Assembly: GCF_913566895.1 (NCBI RefSeq)
Contig: NZ_CAJYCN010000011.1
Coordinates: forward strand, 1 to 64,000
Length of the DNA: 64,000 nt
Source of the DNA: Listeria ilorinensis
Lineage (GTDB): Bacteria > Bacillota > Bacilli > Lactobacillales > Listeriaceae
Direction: 5' to 3'
Each line of letters opens with the position of its first letter. Position 1 is the first letter of the stretch. A program made the translations under genes and the position numbers. This document shows positions 1 through 8,430 of the stretch, piece after piece. The notes below the pieces were generated by a model. That model was not told the origin of the DNA, searched no databases, and saw nothing but the letters and a program-made list of their open reading frames with translations.

Positions 1-17
1 AAGTTAATATATTTTTT

Positions 18-31
18 TGCTTATATAAGCA
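18..31. promoter_or_regulatory. 14-bp palindromic operator, copy 1
   Basis: Perfect palindrome TGCTTATATAAGCA. Near-identical copies occur at 3222, 3709 and 3750, all next to small XRE regulators. It lies left of the toxin cassette's last gene, so it may serve a gene beyond the left edge of the window. The central TTATAT could itself be a -10 element. The operator role is inferred from repetition and position. Confidence 0.55.
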
Positions 32-59
32 CAGGAAAGAATAGGAATACTAACAAAAA

Positions 60-317
60 TTAATCATTATAAAAATTTTTAAGAATCTGTTTTGCAATCT
101 CTCCTTCACTAGTTTGCGTATATACGTCAATTCCAAATGCTTCTACAAAAGTTTCTCCAATTCTTTTGCTCAATTTTGCTACTGTCATATTTGATGATTC
201 TTCCATAAATTTACCTATACTAGCAATTTCAACTTCATACTCATTTTCTGGCGCTAGTGGAAATAAATTTATAGGATCCCATTCATTTATTACACTTTTG
301 ACAACATTACTTTTCAT
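60..317 (-). CDS. DUF1871 family protein, toxin-cassette accessory
   Basis: Small acidic protein of 86 codons. Its N-terminal pattern VINEWDPINLFPLAPENEY is typical of DUF1871, a family of unknown function often found beside secreted polymorphic toxins. An upstream ATG at 323 overlaps the stop of the preceding gene (ATGA), but the GAGGA Shine-Dalgarno at 324-328 is correctly spaced for the ATG at 317, so that start is preferred. It is the last gene of the LXG operon and follows the likely immunity gene without a gap. It may be a second immunity protein or a leftover antitoxin. No signal peptide or membrane segment is seen. Confidence 0.6.
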   Translation of the reverse strand: MKSNVVKSVINEWDPINLFPLAPENEYEVEIASIGKFMEESSNMTVAKLSKRIGETFVEAFGIDVYTQTSEGEIAKQILKNFYND

Positions 318-319
318 CT

Positions 320-721
320 TCATTCCTCATCAATCAATGCTTCTCTTACCTTATCTAGTAAAACAAGCAACCCCTTTTGTCTACTTATATCATTCTCAAT
401 TGTTCTTTCAACTTCTTTTTTCAAATACAAGTACAATTCATCAAAACTCAAATAAGCTTCACTATCTTCCTCAGCGCTTGATGTTTGTGCTGAAATATCT
501 AATAATACTAATGGACGATCCTTCAAAACTTGATAGGCTTCATCAGATTCATCTAAATCACCCTCAAAGAAAATTTCTTTTTCAGAAATTGCATAGCCTT
601 CTTTCTTAGCGTAGTTTTTTAAAAGCTCTGCCAAAGCGCCCTTTGTATGTTTAATTTCAACAAAGTAATCTTGTAATAATTTTTCAATTTCATTTTTATC
701 TGTAATTAATTTGTTAGCCAT
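320..721 (-). CDS. Putative immunity protein for the LXG toxin
   Basis: 133 residues, soluble and strongly acidic, with no signal peptide. I do not recognise the family. The immunity call rests on position: it starts 11 bp downstream of the toxin stop, on the same strand, with its own strong ribosome site (GGAGGTG, 6 nt before ATG). Residues 75-100 are rich in Asp/Glu/Ser, as is common for proteins that bind basic nuclease domains. The 3' end overlaps the next ORF. It could instead be a chaperone-like accessory protein. Confidence 0.5.
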   Translation of the reverse strand: MANKLITDKNEIEKLLQDYFVEIKHTKGALAELLKNYAKKEGYAISEKEIFFEGDLDESDEAYQVLKDRPLVLLDISAQTSSAEEDSEAYLSFDELYLYLKKEVERTIENDISRQKGLLVLLDKVREALIDEE

Positions 722-732
722 TTTAACACCTC

Positions 733-2241
733 CTATTTTAGTACTGGATAAAAATTAGTCACATTACCATTTTGATCCAGCCAACCTCTGAACTTCAACC
801 CGTTCTCTGCTCTTCCTTCAATCATTCTACCATCTATTTTCCCGTTTTCCATTGCTTCTTTTCCCCATTTTATCATCTTCTCATTACTTATAATTTTAGG
901 ATCGTATACTGTTTTTGGATCTTTTATTTTTCTATATTCAAGTGGCTGAATAAGCTTTCCGCTCATATCTTTCTTTGGTAATTGATATGTTACTTCATAC
1001 ACACCGTCAATATTGGGATGTAATTTTTTATCTATTATGCAATCGCTTGGATTTACCCCTAGTCTTTTGAGTTCATTATTAAAGGAATTTATGTTGTGCC
1101 CTCCTTGAATTCCTTTTCTCGAAACCCCTTCAACGTTTACCAAATGATTCTCTAAATTTTCCCCATAGTTAAGCTTTAATTTAGGATTTACTTTGCTTCC
1201 ACGAATAGCAGCTGCACTAAGTCCTAATCCTACAACAATATCGTAAAGGCCACTGTCATTTACATATTCTGCACCGCTCTGTACATATGCCGAAGCCTTC
1301 ACGGTACTACCTAAAACCCCACTGATTTTTTTACCATCTAAGTAATACTCACCATCTTTCCAGCCTTCTAAAATATTGTCCTCCACCTGATCCAGTGTTA
1401 AAACCTCATATTTATCTGGCGAAAGATATTTCCCTGCCTTATCCAAATAAGCAATTAATTCATAGTTCCGAACCGCCTTGCCATTTTGTTCCAACATCCA
1501 CATGACTTGTGGTTCGCCTTCACTGTCATAATACACCACCGCATAAATTTGATAATCTTGGAGTTCTTTCACTTTCGCAGGGTCAATTCCTCGCGTCTTG
1601 TAAAGTGTTTCATGTAACGTGATAATTGATGTTGTATTTATTTTATCAAAATTATAGCTTTTTGTACGCTCATCAAAGGAAACATTTTGTTCTAACTCTC
1701 GAATCACATTCCTCGTTGCTTCTCCCAAATCTCGAAACGCACAAAACCAGTCTGCATGGCTATTTTCAAATGCAAGTAGTTTTTCTTTCATTTGCTCTTT
1801 CTTATATGTTGCTGTTACCTGCGCCCTAAGCTGATTCAACTGCCCTTCTTGATTACTTCCTGTTCCAATTGTACCTAGCTTTCGTTGTATATCTTCCATC
1901 CGTCTTTCTAAGCGATCAATTTGCTGGTCTAACTCTGCTAAACCATCTGCATCTACAACAGCATTATAAGATGGATCAACCTGATCATGAAAATCTTGAA
2001 TATAACGAGGCAGCTTTTCACTGCTAATCGGAATCGCTTCAATAATTGAATCACATAATGCAAGATACGTTTCAAAAAAATAAGTTTGCGATGCATCAAT
2101 GGCTTTCCCTTTTAATGTTGTGTCATTGATATAGTTTTGAATGGCTTCCTTTAGTTGCTCCACATAACGAAGAGCCTTTTCATTCTCAGTTTTGATGGTG
2201 TCTGCAAAGCGATGTAATTCGCCAATATCAATCTTTGTCAT
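733..2241 (-). CDS. LXG-domain type VII secreted toxin with C-terminal CdiA/EndoU-like RNase domain
   Basis: 502 residues. The N-terminal ~200 residues are helical and coiled-coil-like, the usual LXG targeting module for type VII (Esx) secretion; there is no Sec signal. A middle region (about 230-345) leads to a C-terminal toxin domain (about 360-502). That domain carries GGHN at 380-383, YEVTYQLPKK near 415-424, DPKTVYDP near 441-448 and a GLKFRGWLD...NFYP tail. This pattern resembles CdiA C-terminal domains of the BECR/EndoU-like RNase fold, so the probable activity is RNA cleavage in competing bacteria, with His382 a candidate catalytic residue. The start is set by AAGGAG 9 nt upstream, and the gene overlaps its upstream partner by ATGA. 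The secretion machinery itself is not in the window. Confidence 0.78.
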   Translation of the reverse strand: MTKIDIGELHRFADTIKTENEKALRYVEQLKEAIQNYINDTTLKGKAIDASQTYFFETYLALCDSIIEAIPISSEKLPRYIQDFHDQVDPSYNAVVDADGLAELDQQIDRLERRMEDIQRKLGTIGTGSNQEGQLNQLRAQVTATYKKEQMKEKLLAFENSHADWFCAFRDLGEATRNVIRELEQNVSFDERTKSYNFDKINTTSIITLHETLYKTRGIDPAKVKELQDYQIYAVVYYDSEGEPQVMWMLEQNGKAVRNYELIAYLDKAGKYLSPDKYEVLTLDQVEDNILEGWKDGEYYLDGKKISGVLGSTVKASAYVQSGAEYVNDSGLYDIVVGLGLSAAAIRGSKVNPKLKLNYGENLENHLVNVEGVSRKGIQGGHNINSFNNELKRLGVNPSDCIIDKKLHPNIDGVYEVTYQLPKKDMSGKLIQPLEYRKIKDPKTVYDPKIISNEKMIKWGKEAMENGKIDGRMIEGRAENGLKFRGWLDQNGNVTNFYPVLK

Positions 2242-2606
2242 GAATATAGCTCCTTTTTCAAAACCGATTCCTTCTCTTCATCAGCTTGGATTTTCTTTTG
2301 AAGCGCTTGTCTATCCTTATCTAGCTCATGATGCACTTCATTTACTTCACTTTTCATTTTCCTAAGAAAAGCCTCTTGATCGTCCATCATTTCATATTGA
2401 AGGTTTTTACTATAATTTCCTTGCCAAACCTCGTGAAACAATCCCATAATTTCGTGATACTCTCTGCTGAGATAGTGTATATCTTCCTCTACTTCTTCCA
2501 ACAAATAATTTTCTTTTCTAAGCGCTAAAAGTTCATCTTCCTTTCTCGCTTTCTCCCGTCGTATTTCCATCAAAGATTGTTCTTTTTTCTGCCAATCATT
2601 TGCCAT
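2238..2606 (-). CDS. DUF5082-like (YwqH-type) Esx partner of LXG toxin
   Basis: 122 residues, almost entirely charged helix/coiled coil with no Cys, resembling the DUF5082/YwqH family encoded before LXG toxins. Such small helical proteins are thought to bind the LXG domain and assist type VII export. Translation is tightly coupled on both sides: its ATG overlaps the upstream stop (TAATG) and its TGA overlaps the toxin start (ATGA). Role is inferred from family and operon position. Confidence 0.65.
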   Translation of the reverse strand: MANDWQKKEQSLMEIRREKARKEDELLALRKENYLLEEVEEDIHYLSREYHEIMGLFHEVWQGNYSKNLQYEMMDDQEAFLRKMKSEVNEVHHELDKDRQALQKKIQADEEKESVLKKELYS

Positions 2607-2890
2607 TATTTCACCTCTAAACCTACTTTTTTCTCTAGTTCACGATCTTTGTCGCTATAGGCAATCCCTAATTTTTTGATTCGCTGCGCATCTTCCTGTA
2701 CCATTCTCCCCAACCCATCAAAGGCTTCAATAAACATAGCGGTGCCTTCTCGAAAGTAATCAATTGAGTTAGCATGTGAATTTTGGATATTGCCGTTTTT
2801 AAAAGGTAAATAAGAAAGTTCACTTACACTCTCTCCTACTTTACTGGCGTGATTCAGCATTGTACTTTCTTTAACTTTTACCTCACTCAT
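2606..2890 (-). CDS. TIGR04197-like (YwqI-type) type VII small effector/partner
   Basis: 94 residues from the ATG at 2890, which has AGGAGGG 6 nt upstream; the longer frame to 2965 has no ribosome site. The protein is a short helical WXG100-sized polypeptide resembling the TIGR04197 family that precedes DUF5082 and LXG genes in Bacillus and Listeria. First gene of the toxin operon, so the promoter should lie between 2891 and about 2990. It probably pairs with the following DUF5082-like protein to carry the LXG toxin to the Esx machinery. Confidence 0.65.
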   Translation of the reverse strand: MSEVKVKESTMLNHASKVGESVSELSYLPFKNGNIQNSHANSIDYFREGTAMFIEAFDGLGRMVQEDAQRIKKLGIAYSDKDRELEKKVGLEVK

Positions 2891-3221
2891 CCGCTTCCCT
2901 CCTATCGTATTCAGCTTCATTATACGAAGATATATCATAAATAGCTGTGTCGATTTCGTGAACATTTCCTCTAGAAACAGTTCCTATTTATAGTTTTTTG
3001 AAAAAATTCGTGAAATTAACCTGTGACTTACCTTACATTTTAATCATATTCAACTGACTTAAAGTCCCATAAATACACAAAATCATTTTTATTTATCCAT
3101 GTAACATTTCCTACTTTTAAAAAGTCTCATTTTAGTACTTATACACGAAAAAAGTCCTAATAAAAATTAGAACTTCATTTGTTATTTGCCTATGAGAAAA
3201 AAATAGTAAAATTAACATTAT
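2891..3221. other. AT-rich intergenic region upstream of toxin operon
   Basis: About 330 bp without a supported gene. It should hold the leftward promoter of the toxin operon. A short inverted repeat CTAAT-AAAA-ATTAG lies near 3155-3170, and TTGCCTATGAG at 3186-3196 looks like a decayed half of the 14-bp operator. Nothing else convincing. Confidence 0.4.
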
Positions 3222-3235
3222 TGCTTATATAGGCA
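3222..3235. promoter_or_regulatory. 14-bp operator, copy 2
   Basis: TGCTTATATAGGCA, 20 bp before the start codon of the frameshifted XRE gene. It fits an extended -10 (TGC-TTATAT) that would be blocked when a repressor binds. Inferred from four-fold repetition. Confidence 0.55.
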
Positions 3236-3255
3236 TGAGAAGGAAGGAGTTATAC

Positions 3256-3476
3256 ATGACAAACCATTTAGAAGAAAATATAAATACCAAAAAATAAGAT
3301 CACTACGTCTTGAAAGAGGAATAACGCAAGCTTTCATAGCACGAAAAATGGGCTATAAAAGTACTTCTGGTTACTCAAATATCGAAAAAGGAAAAGTTCG
3401 ACTCTCTTACAAAAACGCAATGATCCTCAGCCAAGTCCTAATGTGCAACGTAACAGACTTTTATCAAGAAGACTAA
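3256..3476 (+). pseudogene. Frameshifted XRE-family helix-turn-helix regulator
   Basis: An ATG at 3256 with GGAAGGAG upstream opens a frame that stops after 13 codons, at TAA 3295-3297, directly after an A6 tract (3289-3294). The +1-shifted frame then runs 60 codons to TAA 3474 and encodes a clear Cro/CI-type HTH (RSLRLERGITQAFIARKMG, then GYSNIEKGKVRLS). One extra A in the tract would give an uninterrupted protein of about 73 residues. This could be a true disruption, a sequencing error, a phase-variable tract, or ribosomal/transcriptional slippage. It lies back to back with the intact XRE gene, and copy 2 of the 14-bp operator precedes it. Confidence 0.7.
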
Positions 3477-3478
3477 TC

Positions 3479-3694
3479 TTATCTATCCTCAATAGTCATA
3501 ATCTCACGAATGTCCGCAATGTTTAATGTTTCCGCAATCCTCGAAATATAATCTAGTTGTACGCGTTGTCTTTTATTATTTGCAAACTCACTCAATCGAG
3601 CTGGTTCAATGCCTGTTAATACTGCAAGTTTCGTTAGTGACATATCATGTTTCTTCAATAGTTCATTTACACGAACAGTTACAATCTTGCTCAT
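3479..3694 (-). CDS. XRE-family (Cro/CI-type) transcriptional regulator
   Basis: 71 residues made almost entirely of one HTH domain (SLTKLAVLTGIEPARLSEFANN, recognition helix near 37-47). The start at 3694 is chosen because AAGGAG lies 8 nt upstream; the longer frame to 3778 reads through the operators. The gene is flanked by two 14-bp palindromes in its own promoter (3709 and 3750), a classic autorepression layout. It converges on the frameshifted XRE gene with a 2-bp gap. Probably a regulator of the accessory island or its toxin cassette. Confidence 0.75.
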   Translation of the reverse strand: MSKIVTVRVNELLKKHDMSLTKLAVLTGIEPARLSEFANNKRQRVQLDYISRIAETLNIADIREIMTIEDR

Positions 3695-3708
3695 TTGAAT
3701 CACTCCTT

Positions 3709-3722
3709 TGCCTATATAAGCA
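3709..3722. promoter_or_regulatory. 14-bp operator, copy 3
   Basis: TGCCTATATAAGCA, 14 bp upstream of the XRE start codon at 3694. With copy 4 it brackets a TATTAT -10-like element on the minus strand. Confidence 0.58.
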
Positions 3723-3749
3723 TGATAATAGAAAACTGCCCTAATGAAT

Positions 3750-3763
3750 TGCTTATATAGGCA
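3750..3763. promoter_or_regulatory. 14-bp operator, copy 4
   Basis: TGCTTATATAGGCA, centred 41 bp from copy 3 (about four helical turns), placing both sites on one face of DNA as for cooperative dimers. It covers the region expected for the XRE gene's -35. Confidence 0.58.
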
Positions 3764-3801
3764 TGGAAGGAAACTCATTCATAAATGTCCTTCAAAAAAA
3801 C

Positions 3802-3835
3802 AAACCCTGCGAAGAATTTTCTTGGCAGGGTTTTT
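3802..3835. terminator. Bidirectional terminator downstream of guaA
   Basis: AAACCCTGC GAAGAA / TTCTTG GCAGGGTTT stem, 15 pairs with one mismatch. T-tract on the plus strand and A-tract (T-tract on minus) on the other side. It ends leftward guaA transcription and separates it from the accessory island. Confidence 0.8.
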
Positions 3836-3931
3836 GGCAGGGAACGAATCCCATTTTATTATTTTTTGTTCATTTTATATCTCAAGAAATGCTGTAAAAT
3901 AGGCTTTCTCACATCAATTTGTGTTGGCCTG

Positions 3932-5476
3932 TCATTCCCACTCCACCGTTGCAGGCGGTTTACTGGTCACATCATAAACCACGCGGTTCACGTGTTTCAC
4001 TTCATTTACAATCCGGACAGAGATTTTTTCCAGTACATCCCACGGAATTCTTGCCCAGTCTGCTGTCATGCCGTCAATACTGGTAACCGCACGAATCACA
4101 ACTGTATGATCATATGTCCGGCCATCTCCCATTACACCTACACTGCGAATGTTTGGTAGAGCTGTGAAATATTGCCAGATTTCGCGTTCCAAGCCGGCTT
4201 CTTTGATTTCTTCACGAAGAATGTAATCTGAATCTCGAACGATCTCAAGTTTTTCTTCGGTGATTTCTCCTAATACACGAATCCCAAGTCCCGGTCCTGG
4301 GAATGGTTGGCGCCATACGATCGCATCCGGCATACCCAATTGCGTGCCTAATGCGCGCACTTCATCCTTGAATAGCGTGTTTAAAGGCTCAATCAGTTTG
4401 AATTGCATATCTTCCGGCAAACCACCTACGTTATGGTGAGATTTGATTGTTTGCGCAGTGGCCGTTCCACTTTCGATAATATCTGTGTAAAGCGTACCTT
4501 GTGCTAAAAATTCCACGCCGTCAAGTTTGCTCGCTTCATCATCAAATACATAGATGAATTCGTTTCCGATGATTTTACGTTTTTGTTCTGGATCTGAAAC
4601 GCCAGCTAGTTTTTTCATAAAGCGATCTTTGGCGTCCACTTTAATGATGTTCATATTGAACTCACCTTGCAAGGTGCTCATAACCTGATCAGCTTCGCCT
4701 TTACGAAGCAAACCCTGGTCAACAAAAATACATGTTAATTGGTCGCCAATCGCTTTGTGGATCAATACGCCCACAACAGAGGAATCTACACCACCGGATA
4801 AGGCAAGTAGTACTTTTTTATCGCCTACTGTTTCCTGGATCTTCGCGATTTCTACTTCAATAAAGTTTTCCATCGTCCAATCGCCCTTAAGCCCACAGAT
4901 ATTAAGGGCAAAATTTTTCAGTAGCTCATTGCCGTATTCTGAATGACGTACTTCTGGGTGGAATTGAACACCATAAATTTTTCGTGCTTCATTTGCAATC
5001 GAAGCAATCGGACAAGACTTACTGGTTGCGATGACTTCAAAATCAGCTGGTGCTTCTACAACCAAATCGCCATGGCTCATCCAAACAACTTGCTCATCCG
5101 GAAGTGCTGCATACAAATGGCTCGGCTGTTCAACATGGATCGTTGCTTTGCCGTATTCACGATCACTTGCAGGCTCAACTTTGCCACCGAAATGTGTTGT
5201 AAGAAGTTGCATGCCGTAGCAAATACCTAGAACCGGGATGCCCAGCTCGAATAGTGCTGGATCGCAGCGGAATGCTCCCTCGTCATAAACACTATTAGGG
5301 CCACCGGATAAAATGATACCGCTTGGATGGAGAGCTTTCATTTCCTCTGCCGTAATCGTATGCGGGTGCAGTTCACTATACACGCCAAACTCCCGAATAC
5401 GTCTTGTAATCAGCTGATTGTATTGGCTGCCAAAGTCCAGAACAATAATTTTTTCAAGATCCGTAAAATCTTTCAT
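3932..5476 (-). CDS. guaA: GMP synthase (glutamine-hydrolysing)
   Basis: 514 residues, full length. Converts XMP to GMP using glutamine and ATP, the last step of guanine nucleotide synthesis in the cytoplasm. The N-terminal class I amidotransferase domain has the nucleophile in GICYGMQ (Cys86) and HPE at 173-175. The ATP pyrophosphatase loop SGGVDSS is at 227-233, and the C-terminal dimerisation domain ends in [11 protein letters not shown]. Monocistronic, with a terminator on each side. The 3' end of guaA is a known integration site for mobile elements in Firmicutes; the accessory island lies directly downstream, but no second copy of the 3'-end sequence was found in this window. Confidence 0.97.
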   Translation of the reverse strand: MKDFTDLEKIIVLDFGSQYNQLITRRIREFGVYSELHPHTITAEEMKALHPSGIILSGGPNSVYDEGAFRCDPALFELGIPVLGICYGMQLLTTHFGGKVEPASDREYGKATIHVEQPSHLYAALPDEQVVWMSHGDLVVEAPADFEVIATSKSCPIASIANEARKIYGVQFHPEVRHSEYGNELLKNFALNICGLKGDWTMENFIEVEIAKIQETVGDKKVLLALSGGVDSSVVGVLIHKAIGDQLTCIFVDQGLLRKGEADQVMSTLQGEFNMNIIKVDAKDRFMKKLAGVSDPEQKRKIIGNEFIYVFDDEASKLDGVEFLAQGTLYTDIIESGTATAQTIKSHHNVGGLPEDMQFKLIEPLNTLFKDEVRALGTQLGMPDAIVWRQPFPGPGLGIRVLGEITEEKLEIVRDSDYILREEIKEAGLEREIWQYFTALPNIRSVGVMGDGRTYDHTVVIRAVTSIDGMTADWARIPWDVLEKISVRIVNEVKHVNRVVYDVTSKPPATVEWE

Positions 5477-5547
5477 CTGTTGATCAAAACCACCTTATCT
5501 ATAAAATTAAGCCAGAAAATATCGGCTCATTCGTCATTTCATACAAG

Positions 5548-5573
5548 AAAAGGACAAACTGCTTTGTCCTTTT
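5548..5573 (-). terminator. Terminator of the pncB-nadE-ABM operon
   Basis: Perfect 11-bp stem AAAAGGACAAA / TTTGTCCTTTT with CTGC loop, 58 bp after the last stop codon of the operon. The guaA promoter must lie to its left (5477-5547). Confidence 0.8.
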
Positions 5574-5631
5574 CACGCTTCTTTCATTTTAACTTGTTAT
5601 CTGCGAAGTTGCAACCACTCTCAGGTCTTTT

Positions 5632-5943
5632 TTATGAATAATCCTCACCATTCAACATCTCCAGTGGCTCATTTCGTTCGATTTTTTGTATGAGTGGTTC
5701 TGCTCGCTGAATGATTGTCCGAATTTCATGATTCTCCAGCGACGCTTTATGATGTCCTTCATCCGCCCACATTTCAAAAACTGTCACACGATCTGTATCT
5801 TCCTCTGAAACACCCACGAAATATTCTAAACAGCTTGGAATTTCTTCCAAAATAGAGCCAGCTTCCAAAATAATCGCCGCCAAAGCTTTGCCCTCTCCCA
5901 TGTGTGCATGAAAGGTTGTTACTAATCCAAAGCCTATTTTCAT
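5632..5943 (-). CDS. Antibiotic biosynthesis monooxygenase (ABM) domain protein
   Basis: 103 residues from the ATG at 5943, chosen because GAGGGAGA precedes it; an earlier ATG at 5970 would overlap nadE and has no ribosome site. The sequence looks like a single dimeric alpha/beta-barrel ABM/YgiN-type domain (VFEMWADEGHHKASLENHE is the typical core). Such proteins act as small oxygenases or stress-related quinone/aldehyde enzymes; the substrate here is unknown. It is last in the pncB-nadE operon, which hints at a redox or NAD-linked role but does not prove it. Confidence 0.75.
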   Translation of the reverse strand: MKIGFGLVTTFHAHMGEGKALAAIILEAGSILEEIPSCLEYFVGVSEEDTDRVTVFEMWADEGHHKASLENHEIRTIIQRAEPLIQKIERNEPLEMLNGEDYS

Positions 5944-5953
5944 TTCGTCTCCC

Positions 5954-6778
5954 TCATTTCCAAAAGTCATCGAAAATCGTGATTGCCATATGACGCTTAT
6001 GTTGTGTTTTCAAATACCAATTCTCAATTTTTTGAGCTGCTTCTGCCGGGACCTCTTTTCCTTCCAAATAATCATCGATCTGATCATATGTAACCCCTAG
6101 TGCTACCTCATCTGGGAGAGCAGGTTTATCGTCTTCTAAATCAGCAGTTGGTTTCTTCAAATAAAGGTGTTCGGGACAGCCAAGCTCTTTTAACAATGCC
6201 TTACCCTGCCTTTTATTTAAGCGGAAAATGGGGTTAATATCGGTTCCGCCATCTCCATATTTGGTGTAAAAGCCCGTGATTGCTTCTGCCGAGTGATCCG
6301 TTCCAACAACGGCTCCTTGATTCATGGCTGCAATCGAATATTGAGCTTTCATACGTTCGCGAGCTTTCTCGTTTCCTTTCGCAAAGTCACTCAGCTCAAC
6401 ACCTGCTGCCTTTAAAGTGGCGGCACTCGCATCAACAGCAGCTTTAATATTGATCGTCATTCGTACATCCGGTTGAATAAAGGCAAGGGCGTCTTGACGA
6501 TCCCCTTCATCAAACTGCTCCCCGTAAGGCAAACTGACCGCGATAAAGCGATATGTGTCGTCCCCTGTTTCTTCTCGCATTTCTGTCATCGCGATTTGTG
6601 CTAATCGTCCTGTTAATGTAGAATCTTGACCGCCAGAAATCCCCAAAACAAGTGATTTTATAAACGGATATTTCTTTAAATAACTTTTTAAGAAGTCAAC
6701 ACTTTTACGGATTTCTTCTTGCGGATCAATTTTCGGTTGTACTTTCATATCAGCTAAAATTTGTTCTTTCAAACTCAT
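5954..6778 (-). CDS. nadE: NH3-dependent NAD+ synthetase
   Basis: 274 residues, typical for the ammonia-dependent form without a glutaminase domain. Converts deamido-NAD and ammonia to NAD+ using ATP. The ATP pyrophosphatase loop SGGQDS is at 48-53, and [12 protein letters not shown] and [17 protein letters not shown] match conserved substrate-binding segments. It lies 79 bp downstream of pncB, so salvaged nicotinate can be taken to NAD by the two products plus NadD. A stable hairpin sits in the gap between the two genes. Confidence 0.96.
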   Translation of the reverse strand: MSLKEQILADMKVQPKIDPQEEIRKSVDFLKSYLKKYPFIKSLVLGISGGQDSTLTGRLAQIAMTEMREETGDDTYRFIAVSLPYGEQFDEGDRQDALAFIQPDVRMTINIKAAVDASAATLKAAGVELSDFAKGNEKARERMKAQYSIAAMNQGAVVGTDHSAEAITGFYTKYGDGGTDINPIFRLNKRQGKALLKELGCPEHLYLKKPTADLEDDKPALPDEVALGVTYDQIDDYLEGKEVPAEAAQKIENWYLKTQHKRHMAITIFDDFWK

Positions 6779-6805
6779 GTATATTTCTCCTCCTTAAATT
6801 TGCAA

Positions 6806-6844
6806 AGCGACCTGCTGTTTTCAGTTTTCCCGAAAAGCAAGTCG
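6806..6844 (-). other. Intra-operon hairpin between pncB and nadE
   Basis: On the minus strand GCGACTTGCT pairs with AGCAGGTCGC (10 bp, one G-T). No proper T-tract follows, so it is more likely an RNA stability/processing element or a weak partial terminator than a full stop. Confidence 0.5.
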
Positions 6845-6857
6845 CCAAAACTTTTGA

Positions 6858-8348
6858 TTAAAATGGCATTTCAAGGTCGATCGGCGAATGGATCCGCACG
6901 CTTTTTCTCACCTTTTCAATATTGCGCATTTTGTTTTTCCAACAACGAACGCTTAAATCAACCGGATATTGTTCTGGGCGAACCGTTCGTTTATATTCAT
7001 CCCACAGCAGTGCTAAATTTTCTTCTTTATAAGCTTTGATTTCTTCTAGGGATGGCTTTTCATAGACAAGCTTGCCATCGACAAAAATTGGCACGAGTAA
7101 TTCACGCGCTTGAAAATTTTGTACCGTTTTAGTGATATACGTATGTACTGGATGGAACATCGTCAGTTCCTTCATTCCATCAAGCGATTCATCTTCAAGC
7201 GCGATATAATCGCCTTCCGCTTTTAATCCACCTTCATTTGTAATGATTCGATAGACCTTTTTCTTTCCTGGTGTCGAGACTTTTTCGGTATTGCTGGAGA
7301 GTTTGATTGAATCCTGCAAAACATCGTTCTCATCCGCAATTGCAGCCATTTTATAAACAGCGCCAAGTGCCGGCTGATCGTAAGCCGTAATTAATTTTGT
7401 CCCCACACCCCACGAGTCAATTTTAGCTTTTTGCGCTTTTAGTGAAAGAATCGTATGCTCATCCAGATCACTCGAAGCAAAAATTTTCGCCTCAGTAAAG
7501 CCAGCTTCATCCAACATTTGTCGCGCTTTCTTCGATAAGAATGCCATATCTCCACTGTCCAAACGGATCCCGATAAAATTGATTTTATCTCCCAGTTCCT
7601 TGGCCACTTTGATCGCATTCGGTACACCAGATTTTAGCGTGTCATATGTATCTACAAGAAAAACAGCATCCCGATGTGTGGTGGCATAGCTTTTAAAAGC
7701 ATCATATTCATCTCGATAAGCTTGCACCATTGCATGCGCCATTGTCCCAGAAACAGGAATACCAAATATTTTTCCGGCGCGCACGTTGCTCGTGGAATCA
7801 CAACCGCCAATATAAGCCGCACGTGTTCCCCAAATCGCAGCATCCATTTCCTGTGCACGTCTGGTTCCAAATTCGGCAAGAGCTTCATTCTCTACAACAC
7901 TGCGGATTCGTGCCGCTTTTGTAGCGATCAGCGTTTGAAAATTCACAATGTTAAGCAGGGCGGTTTCAATCAATTGTGCTTCTGCGAGACTTGCTTCTAC
8001 TTGAACGATCGGCTCTGTTTTAAAAACAAATTCGCCTTCCCGTGCTGCGCGAATCGTCCCTTTAAAACGGAAATCCCGCAAATACTCTAGAAACGGTCCG
8101 TCAAACCCCAGCTCTTTATGCAGGTAGTCAATATCGGTTTCCGTAAAACGCAAATTCTCCATGTAGTCGATGATTCTTTCCAAGCCGGCAAAAACGACAA
8201 AGCCTGAGTCGAACGGCATATCACGGAAAAATACCTCGAATACACTTCTTCTTTCATGGAGTCCGTCATCAAAATACGCCTTCATCATATTCAGTTGATA
8301 GAGATCCGTATGTAATGTCAGACTGTCATCTTTAAACAATTTTGTCAT
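6858..8348 (-). CDS. pncB: Nicotinate phosphoribosyltransferase
   Basis: 496 residues. Makes nicotinate mononucleotide from nicotinate and PRPP, the entry step of NAD salvage. The N-terminus (TLHTDLYQLNMMKAYFDDG) and EFGTRRAQEMDAAIWGTRAA are hallmarks of the NAPRTase family, as is IRLDSGDMAFLSKKAR. The start is supported by a GGAG 7-8 nt upstream. First gene of the pncB-nadE-ABM operon. An inverted repeat resembling a NiaR operator overlaps the promoter, suggesting repression when nicotinate is plentiful. Confidence 0.95.
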   Translation of the reverse strand: MTKLFKDDSLTLHTDLYQLNMMKAYFDDGLHERRSVFEVFFRDMPFDSGFVVFAGLERIIDYMENLRFTETDIDYLHKELGFDGPFLEYLRDFRFKGTIRAAREGEFVFKTEPIVQVEASLAEAQLIETALLNIVNFQTLIATKAARIRSVVENEALAEFGTRRAQEMDAAIWGTRAAYIGGCDSTSNVRAGKIFGIPVSGTMAHAMVQAYRDEYDAFKSYATTHRDAVFLVDTYDTLKSGVPNAIKVAKELGDKINFIGIRLDSGDMAFLSKKARQMLDEAGFTEAKIFASSDLDEHTILSLKAQKAKIDSWGVGTKLITAYDQPALGAVYKMAAIADENDVLQDSIKLSSNTEKVSTPGKKKVYRIITNEGGLKAEGDYIALEDESLDGMKELTMFHPVHTYITKTVQNFQARELLVPIFVDGKLVYEKPSLEEIKAYKEENLALLWDEYKRTVRPEQYPVDLSVRCWKNKMRNIEKVRKSVRIHSPIDLEMPF

Positions 8349-8430
8349 TTGTCTGCTCCAATCCTCTATGGTTCATTCGACCAATACATATAATAATACC
8401 CTTATAATAGCACAAATCACCTACTTGAAC

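Noticed and set aside
3932-3960. guaA 3' end as attachment site with a direct repeat bounding the island
   Set aside because: The accessory genes fit an integration hotspot, but no second copy of the guaA 3'-end sequence and no integrase were found in the window.
3785-4159. Plus-strand open frame opposite the guaA 3' end
   Set aside because: Antisense shadow of guaA with no ribosome site; the coding signal is clearly in guaA.
5477-5631. Possible purine riboswitch before guaA
   Set aside because: None of the conserved purine-aptamer blocks was found; the only strong structure is the upstream operon's terminator.
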